Positions 26,490 to 34,093 of a DNA stretch of 64,000 nt are shown here, in pieces. How positions within the stretch are numbered: position 1 is the stretch's first letter; the number at the start of each line of letters is the position of its first letter. The stretch is from RGIG2945 sp045540355 (lineage in GTDB: Bacteria > Bacillota > Clostridia > Oscillospirales > Acutalibacteraceae). The stretch lies in NCBI GenBank assembly GCA_045540355.1, contig JAZQHB010000056.1:14094-78093 (forward strand), given 5' to 3'. The notes under the pieces are model-generated. The model ran no database searches, had not been told where the DNA came from, and worked only from the letters and a program-made list of their open reading frames with translations. A program made the translations under genes and the position numbers.

Positions 26490-27316
26490 TAAATCACCCC
26501 CAATCTTTTAAGTTTTGCTGTTATATAACTATCCATTGTCATAGGTGCGTTGTATAACGCTGACAAGTAATAGTTTTTCGGATTATGTATTTCGGGTCTT
26601 GTTTCATCAACAACATCGAACACATAGGAAATATGGTTTTCATCAATGGTGAGCAGTCTGTCAATTACATCGTTTCGAGGTACTTTGTTACCGTTGATAA
26701 CAAAAAACGGTTTGGAAGAACAGAATGTATCAGCCATAATTCTTATGACCTCTGTAAGTCTGTTTTCATCCCAACCGCTTTCAACAAGGATTTCAAAATC
26801 GAGTTTTTCTTTGAGCTTTTCTTCACAAGCTCTCCGACTTTCACTCAATCCATCAAGATTGATTGATTGATAATTAGTTGAATCCGTATTTTGTTTTTCT
26901 GTATTTATTATTTCTTTATTTATTTGCGTTGGATTTACCTGCGTAGGTTTTCCCTGTGTTGGATTTACCTGTGTTGGATTATCCAATATTGGATTATCCA
27001 ATATAGGTTTTTCCCCGATAGGTTGAGGTTCTTCGTAGATAAAAAATTCTGCTCCTTTCAGATGACCTTTTTCGTTTCGCTGACGTGTTCTGACAAGATA
27101 ACCGTATTTTTCAAGTTCTTGCAGTTGTGAGCGAATCCCGTCAATGCCGTCTTTGCAGATAAGTGAAAGTCCCTCAATCGTGTAATTCCAGTTCGGGGGC
27201 AAAGAGAGCATTGTTGCAAGCAATCCTCTCGTTTTGTTGGATAAATTCATATCCCTCAAATGATAATTTGACATAACCGTATAATTGCTGTTTTTAACTA
27301 CCTTGATAACAGCCAT
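26489..27316 (-). CDS. Replication-initiator-like protein (winged-helix N-terminus, DUF6017-like C-terminus)
   Basis: This is a 275-residue protein. The N-terminal helix-turn-helix region (residues 1-95: NYHLRDMNLSNKTRGLLATM...GLSLICKDGIDGIRSQLQEL) resembles the DnaD/Rep-like proteins of clostridial ICEs. The middle (about 100-140) is a tandem repeat of NPTQ/NPIL units. The C-terminal part matches the DUF6017 style (RNDVIDRLLTIDENHISYVF...NPKNYYLSALYNAP). It probably starts ICE replication after excision. I chose the ATG at 27316 (MAVIKVVKNSNY). The gene sits next to parB. Confidence 0.72.
   Translation of the reverse strand: MAVIKVVKNSNYTVMSNYHLRDMNLSNKTRGLLATMLSLPPNWNYTIEGLSLICKDGIDGIRSQLQELEKYGYLVRTRQRNEKGHLKGAEFFIYEEPQPIGEKPILDNPILDNPTQVNPTQGKPTQVNPTQINKEIINTEKQNTDSTNYQSINLDGLSESRRACEEKLKEKLDFEILVESGWDENRLTEVIRIMADTFCSSKPFFVINGNKVPRNDVIDRLLTIDENHISYVFDVVDETRPEIHNPKNYYLSALYNAPMTMDSYITAKLKRLGVI
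26929..27012. repeat. Tandem short repeats inside the replication-initiator-like gene
   Basis: Repeats of GGATTTACCTG(C/T)GT plus GGATTATCCAATATT occur about six times, encoding the NPTQ and NPILD units. Origins inside rep genes often consist of such iterons, so this may be the replication origin as well as coding sequence. Confidence 0.5.
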
Positions 27317-27320
27317 TGAT

Positions 27321-27875
27321 CTATCCTCCATTTCCGAATCGTAAAAAATTAACACCAAACCGTTTGATCAGCTTGGCGTTTATAATCAGTTTAAAAGCCG
27401 TATCGTCTATTATTTCGGGATTTGCTAAATCACTTTCCGAAATGTATTCCTGCCCGGTGTATATTTCTTTTGCTGCCATAAGCACGGCATAGAGTTGTGG
27501 GGATATACCCCTTAACCTTATTCTTTTGAAATCAATTCCGTATTTGCTGAAACACCACCAAGAGCGCTTTATCAACTCTTGATTTGCAATCATTAAGTAC
27601 ATCGCTGCATAAAAACTGTTTGTGTTTCGTTCCAAATGAAATCCGAGGTTATAGTCTGCTTCATACATATTCATTGAGTGCTTTTTATTCAGCCATATAC
27701 GGCTTTGAGGTTCAGAGGTCAGAACCATATTGCAAACCCTTAAATTCAGTCTTTCGTTTTCAAAAGCAAGACCTTTTACCACAGCTTCAGCGTAACTGAA
27801 TACCTGTTCTTCTTTGGTGTTTAATACTGATTTTTGTGACCTCACCTCCATAAATGTAAGTGGTGCTTGTATCAT
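27321..27875 (-). CDS. Conserved ICE hypothetical protein
   Basis: This 184-residue protein opens MIQAPLTFMEVRSQKS and contains RIWLNKKHSMNMYEADYNLG and RSWWCFSKYGIDFKRIRLRG. I do not recognise a domain. It has no signal peptide or membrane segment and no metal motif. The start at 27875 follows GGAGGAAAC; a longer reading to 27938 would cross the parB terminator. It lies between parB and the replication-initiator-like gene, which suggests a replication or maintenance role. Confidence 0.65.
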   Translation of the reverse strand: MIQAPLTFMEVRSQKSVLNTKEEQVFSYAEAVVKGLAFENERLNLRVCNMVLTSEPQSRIWLNKKHSMNMYEADYNLGFHLERNTNSFYAAMYLMIANQELIKRSWWCFSKYGIDFKRIRLRGISPQLYAVLMAAKEIYTGQEYISESDLANPEIIDDTAFKLIINAKLIKRFGVNFLRFGNGG

Positions 27876-27897
27876 TGTTTCCTCCTGTTTTTGGGTA

Positions 27898-27935
27898 CAA
27901 AAAAAGCCGAACTTGAAATCAATCAAATTCGGCTT
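27898..27935 (-). terminator. Terminator after parB
   Basis: On the minus strand AAGCCGAATTTG pairs with CAAGTTCGGCTT, followed by eight Ts. It separates parB from the gene at 27321-27875. Confidence 0.85.
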
Positions 27936-28792
27936 CAATCTCTATTCTGTTGTTTTTGCTTTTGGATTTGCAACCAACGGTCAAGCAGTTTGATTACAAT
28001 TCCTTCTATTCTTTCCTGCGTGAATGAACGGGGAAAGTATCTTTTCAGTAAGTCCTCTGAAAGAACGACATTACGGTTTATGGGTTTCTTCTGTTCCATC
28101 ATAATTTCGAGCATCGTATCTTCATTGAGTTTACCTTCCTGACTTAATTTTTTCATTCTTTGTGCCTGCGATAATGAAGGCATAGCCTGTTCGCTGTCAA
28201 TCGTTGTGACAAGCAGCTCTTGTTCTTCGGGTTTGAGATATGAAATTTCACAAGCGGGAGTTATACCCATTTTCTTCTCGTCAACCATATTCTGAAGTGG
28301 CTCGTTAAGCTCATTAAGGCGTATGTATCGTTGAACTTGCCTACCACTTTCTGTTTCTGATATTTTATCGGCACTTTCCAACTTCCCGACAACTTGTCGG
28401 GAAGTTAAATCATTTCTTGCTCCTTGTCGCTTTATAGCTTCAAGTTTCATCTTGTATGCCCTTGCTTTTTCCATCGGGGAGATAGCTTCTCGTTGCAAGT
28501 TGCTATCAACCATCATAATCGTAGCAGCATCTCTGTCAACATTTCTGACTATTGCAGGTATGCTGTCTATGCCTGCAAGCTCACAGGCTCGCATTCTTCT
28601 GTGACCGCTTATCATTTCATATCCACCTTCCTCATAGGGTCGAACTATGACCGGAGATAATACTCCGTATTCTTTTACACTTTCAAGTGTTTCTCTCATA
28701 TATTCATCATCCTTAACCTCAAACGGGTGGTCTGGGAACGGGTGAATATCTTTCAAATGAATATGCTTTACAACTTCGTTTGCATCTGACAT
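27935..28792 (-). CDS. parB: ParB/Spo0J-family partition protein
   Basis: This 285-residue protein has the ParB N-terminal nuclease-like domain (HPFPDHPFEV...SPVIVRPYEEGGYEMISGHRRMRAC, residues about 15-75), then EAISPMEKARAYKMK and a helix-turn-helix DNA-binding region. It should bind centromere-like sites and aid segregation or regulation of the excised ICE. No parA is seen upstream: the next gene in that direction is on the other strand. parA may lie elsewhere in the element, or this ParB acts alone. Confidence 0.87.
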   Translation of the reverse strand: MSDANEVVKHIHLKDIHPFPDHPFEVKDDEYMRETLESVKEYGVLSPVIVRPYEEGGYEMISGHRRMRACELAGIDSIPAIVRNVDRDAATIMMVDSNLQREAISPMEKARAYKMKLEAIKRQGARNDLTSRQVVGKLESADKISETESGRQVQRYIRLNELNEPLQNMVDEKKMGITPACEISYLKPEEQELLVTTIDSEQAMPSLSQAQRMKKLSQEGKLNEDTMLEIMMEQKKPINRNVVLSEDLLKRYFPRSFTQERIEGIVIKLLDRWLQIQKQKQQNRD

Positions 28793-28823
28793 TAGATTCC
28801 TCCTTTTTCTTAATTTTGGATAT

Positions 28824-28855
28824 AAAAAATCGCAGCCATAAACACAGTTGCGATT
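28824..28855 (-). terminator. Terminator-like hairpin upstream of parB
   Basis: On the minus strand AATCGCA pairs with TGCGATT, followed by six Ts. It lies 30 bases before the parB start, so it may be a transcription-attenuating leader for the ICE operon. Confidence 0.6.
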
Positions 28856-29048
28856 ATTCCGTTAAATTGCATAAATATTTCAGCGTTGTTTTGTTTGATT
28901 CTACAAAGTTTTATTTTTTTGAAATTTTTTTCGTAACATTTCATGATTTCCGTCATATATATATAGATTATTTTTGGAAGAAATTCTTATGTACATAATG
29001 ATTATTAAACAAAAACAATCTAAGTATCACAAATGAAGGAGAATAAAT

Positions 29049-30065
29049 ATGTTTCTTGTTCCTAATATCGAAATTATCAATTTTTTTAATGCCTTGGAAA
29101 GTCACCCTAATAATGCAGCTATGGTAGGTCAGATAAAAGAAATAATAATGATCTCAAAGTACAACAAAAACATTTTAGAAAAATTGGAAATTCACTATGC
29201 AATGCTTAATGAAAATAACTATGAAAGAATGGATTTCAATAAGTTTAAATCTGTTTTGGAAATCAAATTATCTAATGAAGATGGATATATCGAAATAATG
29301 GAACGCTTGGATAATATAGATGTAAATTACAAAACTGATTATCCTTTAGATGATTATCCTTTAGAATTATTAATAAATACAAATAAAAGAATGCATTTCA
29401 AAGAATTAGATAGTTTGATAAGTTTTTTTGATTCGAAGAAAAAGAATAATTCTACAAAACCAAGCATTACAAATAACGACAATAAAATATTAAAGAGAAA
29501 AAAATTCACACAAAAACAAACGATAGAGTTATTAAAGATATTTGAAAGATTTTCAAACAAAAATATCTACAAATGTATTTGCTTTGTGTTCGCAAATGAT
29601 ACTACGATAAAAAATTTGTTTGAAAGAAACAAAGAAGATTTAAATATAGAATCTGGTGACTATTTGGATTTATTTTATTCAAACAAAAGTTTGAAAACCT
29701 CAGGAATAAAATTAAAGAAAGCTTTTCCACAATTCAAATTTGACGGAAAAGACATTCCGTGCATTATGATTTGGAAAGATGATATGGACAATGCAGAATG
29801 TATATCTTTGAAAAATTTAAATGAAACAGGTATTCTTTATATTATTCTTGAAATAATAGCATTAATTAAAGAAAGTAATGCAAGTATTAGTTGTAAAACA
29901 ATATCAAAAAAATGTAATAAAAAAGTTGAAGAATTTACAGCAAAAGAAATGTATACTAAAGCCAAAGAAAAAGGTAAGTTTTTATGGATGATTATTGTGC
30001 CACTGGCTATAGCACTTATTTCAGGCATAACATCAGTTATAATTGATTATTTATTAAACAGATAA
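29049..30065 (+). CDS. Unknown AT-rich cargo protein with C-terminal membrane anchor
   Basis: This is a 338-residue Lys/Asn/Ile-rich protein encoded by strikingly AT-rich DNA compared with its neighbours. Residues about 150-310 look like a globular domain (RKKFTQKQTIELLKIFERFSN...CFVFANDTTIKNLFERN...AFPQFKFDGKDIPCIMIWK). The end is one transmembrane helix (LWMIIVPLAIALISGITSVI, about 312-331). An AAGGAG SD precedes the ATG. I do not recognise the family. It lies at the ICE edge, where accessory cargo collects; tail-anchored proteins in such places are sometimes defence effectors, which is speculation. Confidence 0.7.
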   Translation: MFLVPNIEIINFFNALESHPNNAAMVGQIKEIIMISKYNKNILEKLEIHYAMLNENNYERMDFNKFKSVLEIKLSNEDGYIEIMERLDNIDVNYKTDYPLDDYPLELLINTNKRMHFKELDSLISFFDSKKKNNSTKPSITNNDNKILKRKKFTQKQTIELLKIFERFSNKNIYKCICFVFANDTTIKNLFERNKEDLNIESGDYLDLFYSNKSLKTSGIKLKKAFPQFKFDGKDIPCIMIWKDDMDNAECISLKNLNETGILYIILEIIALIKESNASISCKTISKKCNKKVEEFTAKEMYTKAKEKGKFLWMIIVPLAIALISGITSVIIDYLLNR

Positions 30066-30427
30066 CCCGTCAAAAACATAAATCTTTGATAATATACATA
30101 ATAGATTATATTTTGTAAACTGTTAGCTAAAACAGGTGTTGACAGTACACAATTCATAGTTTATAATTTTAAATAAAAAAGCAAACCTTACCTTTTTGCG
30201 GTTCAGTTTGCTTGTCTTTTCGTTTAGTTTATCGGTGGTAAATGCATAAAAAGTAACGCTTTCGTTTCTACCATTTTTCTACCAAATTGTAGAAAAATAC
30301 GATTTTTTTGTGTTTTGATAATTGTTTGATAATTGGGTAGAAAAGTGGTCAAAAGCCTTATTTTTCAAGTGTTTCAGAGTTTATAGTAGTGGTTTTAAGT
30401 CGCCCCAAATCGTGATTAAATGCATTC
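30066..30427. other. ICE-end intergenic region with terminator and repeated TTCTACC words
   Basis: AAGCAAAC/GTTTGCTT with a T-rich tail at 30179-30220 terminates the gene at 29049-30065. TTCTACC occurs at 30266-30272 and 30277-30283, with inverted copies around 30288-30294 (TGTAGAA, imperfect) and 30336-30342 (GGTAGAA), resembling recombinase arm-binding sites. No gene is seen. Confidence 0.5.
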
Positions 30428-30471
30428 TGGGGGTCAAGAGGCCGTGAGTTCAAGTCTCGCCACTCGGACCA
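30428..30471 (+). tRNA. 3' fragment of a tRNA with long variable arm (attachment-site remnant)
   Basis: The end CACTCGGACCA gives the acceptor 3' strand, discriminator A and CCA. GTGAG TTCAAGT CTCGC forms a perfect T-arm, preceded by GGGGTCAAGAGGCC, a long variable arm as in tRNA-Leu. The 5' acceptor strand (CCGAGTG) and D-arm are absent upstream. Tyrosine integrases commonly insert at tRNA 3' ends and leave such duplicated fragments. The isotype is a guess. Confidence 0.72.
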
Positions 30472-30480
30472 TCTTAAAGA

Positions 30481-30518
30481 AGGCTGAAATCGTTGATATA
30501 CAACGGTTTCAGCTTTTT
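30481..30518 (+). terminator. Terminator just after the tRNA fragment
   Basis: GGCTGAAATCGTTG pairs with CAACGGTTTCAGCT, followed by TTTTT, consistent with an original tRNA terminator carried along with the 3' fragment. Confidence 0.75.
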
Positions 30519-30540
30519 ACTTTTCTTCAAAAATCCGCAA

Positions 30541-30614
30541 ATGGTCCTTGTTTGGTCCTTATTCTAAAAATCACGAAAGCCGGGAAGCCTTAAGTATCAA
30601 GGCCTCCCGGCTTT
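30541..30614. terminator. Bidirectional terminator with adjacent TGGTCCTT repeats
   Basis: AAAGCCGGGAAGCCTT (30576-30591) pairs with AAGGCCTCCCGGCTTT (30599-30614), T-rich on both strands. Immediately before it are two TGGTCCTT words, inverse to the GGACCA end of the tRNA fragment, possibly core-type integrase sites. Confidence 0.65.
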
Positions 30615-30639
30615 TTGTGTGGATCTTATCGGGTGTTTT

Positions 30640-30840
30640 TTATGAGCGATTTTTGCCCGACAAATAATCATAAAGCTGATCCATATCAATCAAGTTCCTA
30701 TTCCCTATAAGGGTAGAAACAATTTTCTTTTCCTCAATGAGCCTGCGGAGACCTCTTTCGGTTAAAGCGGTATTGCTGTCAGACTCTTTTATTTCCTTAA
30801 TTGCTTGCTTTATTGTGCGCATTTTAGGGGCCATGGACAT
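30640..30840 (-). CDS. Excisionase-like small DNA-binding protein
   Basis: This 66-residue protein (MSMAPKMRTIKQAIKEIKES...LTERGLRRLIEEKKIVSTLIGNRNLIDMDQLYDYLSG) has the helix-turn-helix layout of excisionase/MerR-like proteins. The ATG at 30840 follows GGAGGTGAT. It is divergent from the integrase at 30944, with a shared short promoter region. In such pairs the small protein directs excision; that role is inferred from neighbourhood. Confidence 0.72.
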   Translation of the reverse strand: MSMAPKMRTIKQAIKEIKESDSNTALTERGLRRLIEEKKIVSTLIGNRNLIDMDQLYDYLSGKNRS

Positions 30841-30868
30841 TTTATCACCTCCAATTTTGTGAATCATG

Positions 30869-30902
30869 ACGCGTTGACGTTATTTGAGTCTGGAGTTATA
30901 AT
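30869..30902 (+). promoter_or_regulatory. Integrase promoter with shared 14-bp segment
   Basis: TTGACG (30874-30879), a 17-base spacer and TATAAT (30897-30902) lie 42 bases before the integrase ATG. The -35 lies in ACGCGTTGACGTTA (30869-30882), which recurs identically at 34980-34993 over another promoter. Confidence 0.8.
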
Positions 30903-30943
30903 ATATATGCAAACAGAACAAATGTACGTTTGCTGAAATATTT

Positions 30944-32146
30944 ATGAAAGAAGATGGTTTTATAGGTAGAATTGAAAAAAGAGGAAATGGATACCGTTTT
31001 AAGATTTATGACGGTTACAAAGCTGACGGTACACAGAATATCGTTACTAAAACATGGGTTCCTGAACCGGGAATGACTCCGAAACAGATTGAGAAGGAAT
31101 GCCAGAAGCAGTTTGTGATATTTGAGGAAGAAGTTAAAACGGGTTCGTTTGTATCGGCTAATGTTAAGTTTGAAGTAATGGCCGAAATGTTTCTGGCACA
31201 AGCGGAACTTGAAGGAAACCACAAGCAGCTTACGCTTGAACGTCTTAAGGACTGCAAGGACAGAACATATAAAGCAATCGGTCATTTAAGGCTCGACCGC
31301 ATTACAACGGCTCATATTCAGAAATTCATCAACAGCCTTGCTCAGGAAGGTACAAATAAACACACCGGTAAAGGGCTTTCGGTCAAAACACAAAAGCTCT
31401 ATAAGGGTTTTATATCCGATGTATATGATTTTGCCGCAAGATATTATAATATGTATTTGAAAGACCCTTGCAAAGGAGTACACACTGTTAAGGTTGAAAC
31501 TAAAAAGCGTGAAATATATGATTTAGAGGAAATGCAGACGTTGGTAAATCTCCTTTGTGAAAAAGCACCTTTGAAATATAAAGTGTTTTTCATCATCGCA
31601 ATGTTTACGGGCTTCAGAAAAGGCGAAATTCTTGGGCTTGAATGGAGCGATATTGATTTTGAAAATCAAGTTATCAGTATAAACAGAACGTCGGTTTATT
31701 CTAAAGAAAAAGGTATAATAACGGGAACTCCGAAAACCGAAAACGGTTACAGAAGCCTGAAAGTTAATGATGAAGTAATAAATGCAATACTGGAACTCAA
31801 AGAAGAACAAGACAAAAATATAGCTGAACTCGGCGATGCCTGGCATAAAACAGACAGACTTTTCACCGCTTGGAACGGTTTGCCTATGGGTCCCGATACA
31901 CCGAGACATTGGCTTCAAAAATTCTGTAAAAAAGAGGGGCTTCGCTATGTGAATGTTCATAGTTTTCGTCACTTCAATGCTACTGCCTTGATTGAATTTA
32001 ACTGCAATGTTAATCAGGTTTCAGCATCGCTCGGACATTCTGATCCTACAACAACGCTTAATATCTACGCTCATGTTTTTGCAAAGGTTCAGGCTAAAGC
32101 CAGCGAGGCATTGTCCAACTCTATTTCACTCAATGTCGGCGGTTAA
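30944..32146 (+). CDS. int: Tyrosine integrase
   Basis: This 400-residue phage-type integrase has an N-terminal arm-binding domain (about 1-60), a SAM-like core-binding domain (about 70-165) and a catalytic domain with R225 (TGFRKGEILGLEW), H339 and R342 (HSFRHFNATAL), H365 (LGHSDP) and the nucleophile Y375 (NIYAH). All key residues are present, so it should be active. The start ATG has no clear SD. It lies 470 bases from the tRNA fragment, pointing away from it. Confidence 0.92.
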   Translation: MKEDGFIGRIEKRGNGYRFKIYDGYKADGTQNIVTKTWVPEPGMTPKQIEKECQKQFVIFEEEVKTGSFVSANVKFEVMAEMFLAQAELEGNHKQLTLERLKDCKDRTYKAIGHLRLDRITTAHIQKFINSLAQEGTNKHTGKGLSVKTQKLYKGFISDVYDFAARYYNMYLKDPCKGVHTVKVETKKREIYDLEEMQTLVNLLCEKAPLKYKVFFIIAMFTGFRKGEILGLEWSDIDFENQVISINRTSVYSKEKGIITGTPKTENGYRSLKVNDEVINAILELKEEQDKNIAELGDAWHKTDRLFTAWNGLPMGPDTPRHWLQKFCKKEGLRYVNVHSFRHFNATALIEFNCNVNQVSASLGHSDPTTTLNIYAHVFAKVQAKASEALSNSISLNVGG

Positions 32147-32162
32147 CCCGTCGACATTGCTT

Positions 32163-33137
32163 TTAGTGCGATAAAAGATATGACTGCACGGTTACGTTAT
32201 TTCTCCAGTGAGCCAAGTGAAAAATTGAAACTGCCGCAAGTGCAAGGTTATTGTATTCAGTTGCAAAACCGTATTTGATTGCCAACTTCTTGTTCTTACC
32301 TCTTATTTTGTATGTACCTTTGATAAGTTTTTCATCAAAAGGTTTGTGAACTATCGTGCCATCAGGAAGTTTCTTTGTGCAGTACAGTTTCCAACGTAAA
32401 CGGATTTCGTCTGCAAGTTTTTCCGCATATCCTTCTTCTGTGTTGATTTTATTCAGATAATAGCCATAACATCTTTTGGCATTTTCAGCCCTGATGTGAT
32501 GATAGTCAATAGAATTGGAAAGTTCGATCGGCTGAAAAACTTTTTCTTTTTCGCCGACATTAAAATATTCGCTGATGAAAACTTCATCTTCAGGCAGGAT
32601 TCTCTGAAGAGAATCTTTGCCGCCTTTTCCGTTTTTGACGAAAACACATAAATGTCCCGATTCGTCCGTGACAAGGTCACGACCCTCAAGTTTGGCAAGC
32701 TCTGATGCTCTTATACCCACAACCCTCTGAAACGAAACCGAGCGTTCATATCTTGGATTGTCGATGTTGTTATCTGCACGAATTTTCTTGCCGTTATCCG
32801 AACGGGATTTTGTATACTCGGCAGTATGACGGATAGGCTTCGTAATCAAATCCATCGGAACATTATAGAATCCGCACACTGCCGCAAGATAGCTGTGTAT
32901 GGTGGATGCACTATACTTACCTTGCAGATAATCCGAGTAATCCTGAATGTGCATAAAACATTCGTCGTGTGTTTTGCAATTGTGAAACTCACGGCAATAT
33001 TTGATATATGCATCAAGCCATTTGCGATAGTTTTTCTGAGTACCAAAGCTTTTGGTCGACAAAAAAGCTTCTGTTTCATCACGCAGTTGTCTTGTGATGC
33101 TTTTGCCTCTGACTTTATTTTGCTTATTTGCATTAAT
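32163..33137 (-). CDS. Second, divergent tyrosine recombinase; probable ATT start
   Basis: This 324-residue protein has a SAM-like N-terminal domain and a catalytic domain with an Arg (VGIRASELAKLEG, residue about 143) and an end HLAHWRNNVTVQSYLLSH containing the box-II His and Tyr. The HxxR motif is degenerate (LAIKYGFAT where family members have HSLRHSFAT). Reading upstream of a TTG at 33062 continues protein-like (RDETEAFLSTKS) to an ATT at 33137 preceded by AGAAAGGA, so an ATT start is my preferred reading. It sits convergent to int and next to an array of inverted repeats. Confidence 0.75.
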   Translation of the reverse strand: MNANKQNKVRGKSITRQLRDETEAFLSTKSFGTQKNYRKWLDAYIKYCREFHNCKTHDECFMHIQDYSDYLQGKYSASTIHSYLAAVCGFYNVPMDLITKPIRHTAEYTKSRSDNGKKIRADNNIDNPRYERSVSFQRVVGIRASELAKLEGRDLVTDESGHLCVFVKNGKGGKDSLQRILPEDEVFISEYFNVGEKEKVFQPIELSNSIDYHHIRAENAKRCYGYYLNKINTEEGYAEKLADEIRLRWKLYCTKKLPDGTIVHKPFDEKLIKGTYKIRGKNKKLAIKYGFATEYNNLALAAVSIFHLAHWRNNVTVQSYLLSH

Positions 33138-34093
33138 CAGTCCTTTCTGAATACTTTAATTAACAACAAGCCATAAGGTTTTGAAAGGAATCTTTTCGCC
33201 CCGACCGCGTTAAAAAATCTTGAAATAACCTCGTATTTCTGCAAATTTTCGCCTTGTCGTGACAAAAATCTTCTCTTTCGAAACTGCTTCGCATCTGAAA
33301 TACAAAAGGTTGCGTTCAGTCGGGCATTTATTCGATGCAGGCATACGAGCGTATGACAAAGAGAAAAATGTCCGAATGTGCGTGAAATTTTGTATTTCAG
33401 ACTTATGTGTTGCTGTTAATTAAAGTATTGTTATTGAAACTTTTTTCTGTTGATGTTTCTGCCAACCCGTTTGTTAAATCAATGGCGATGTCTCAATTTC
33501 CATACAGAAAATACATTCTGTCGCCGAGAAAAGGCCGGTTGAACAGGTTGCCGTCCTGTTCACACCAAAGTTTCTGAGCAAGAAATTCTTTCTCTTTTCG
33601 CTCAAAAAATTCTTGTTAGGTGGTTATCACGTAAAAATCACGATATTTTCGTGATAACCCCTAACGAAACAGACCGAAAAAACGGTCTGTTGTGACGCTG
33701 CGTTGTTTATTGCTTTTGTTCATAAGATACAACTTTTCAGCAACAAACAAACGCCGCATCACACCTCATCAGCTTTAAAAAATTCTGCTGATGACAAGGG
33801 GCTGCGATTTTGCTTTTCAGGCATCATCCTTTCAAAAAAAGTCTGCAGCATAACATCAACAAATTTATCTCCGTTCATCTGTTGATGCACCCGCTGCGGT
33901 TTAAATGCTTGCTTTTTTCGTGCATCGGAGCATACACGACCACAGGCTGATTTGCCTGATGGAATTTCTCCTGTTGACTGTGTTATTCAATGGAAGTATG
34001 TAATTCAGGCAAGGTGTCCTGTTAATAGCCACAAAATTAAACTCCCGAAATGTGAGGCAAATCACACTCCGGGAGTTGTTTTTTTATTAATTT
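33138..34093. repeat. Non-coding region packed with inverted repeats next to the recombinase
   Basis: No convincing gene is seen in 956 bases. Repeats include a perfect 16-bp inverted pair at 33150-33165 and 33414-33429, a perfect 14-bp pair at 33294-33307 and 33388-33401 with apex CATACGAGCGTATG at 33342-33355, and TTAGG.GGTTATCACG with its near-perfect inverse at 33616-33664. Further pairs are ACAGACCG/CGGTCTGT at 33669-33690, a long imperfect pair around 33691-33768, and CATCAGC/GCTGATG near 33770-33800. Foldable sites near a tyrosine recombinase suggest recombination sites or structured RNA. Confidence 0.6.
34040..34087 (+). terminator. Terminator-like hairpin at the AbiEi gene end
   Basis: AACTCCCG (34040-34047) pairs with CGGGAGTT (34070-34077), followed by a T-run on the plus strand. 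The minus side (TTTAATTTT) could also terminate the convergent AbiEi-like gene. Confidence 0.65.

Noticed and set aside
33691..33770. True integron attC sites
   Set aside because: Long imperfect inverted repeats are present, but I could not match the conserved terminal core words, and the recombinase lacks a clear integron-integrase signature. Kept as a broader hypothesis only.
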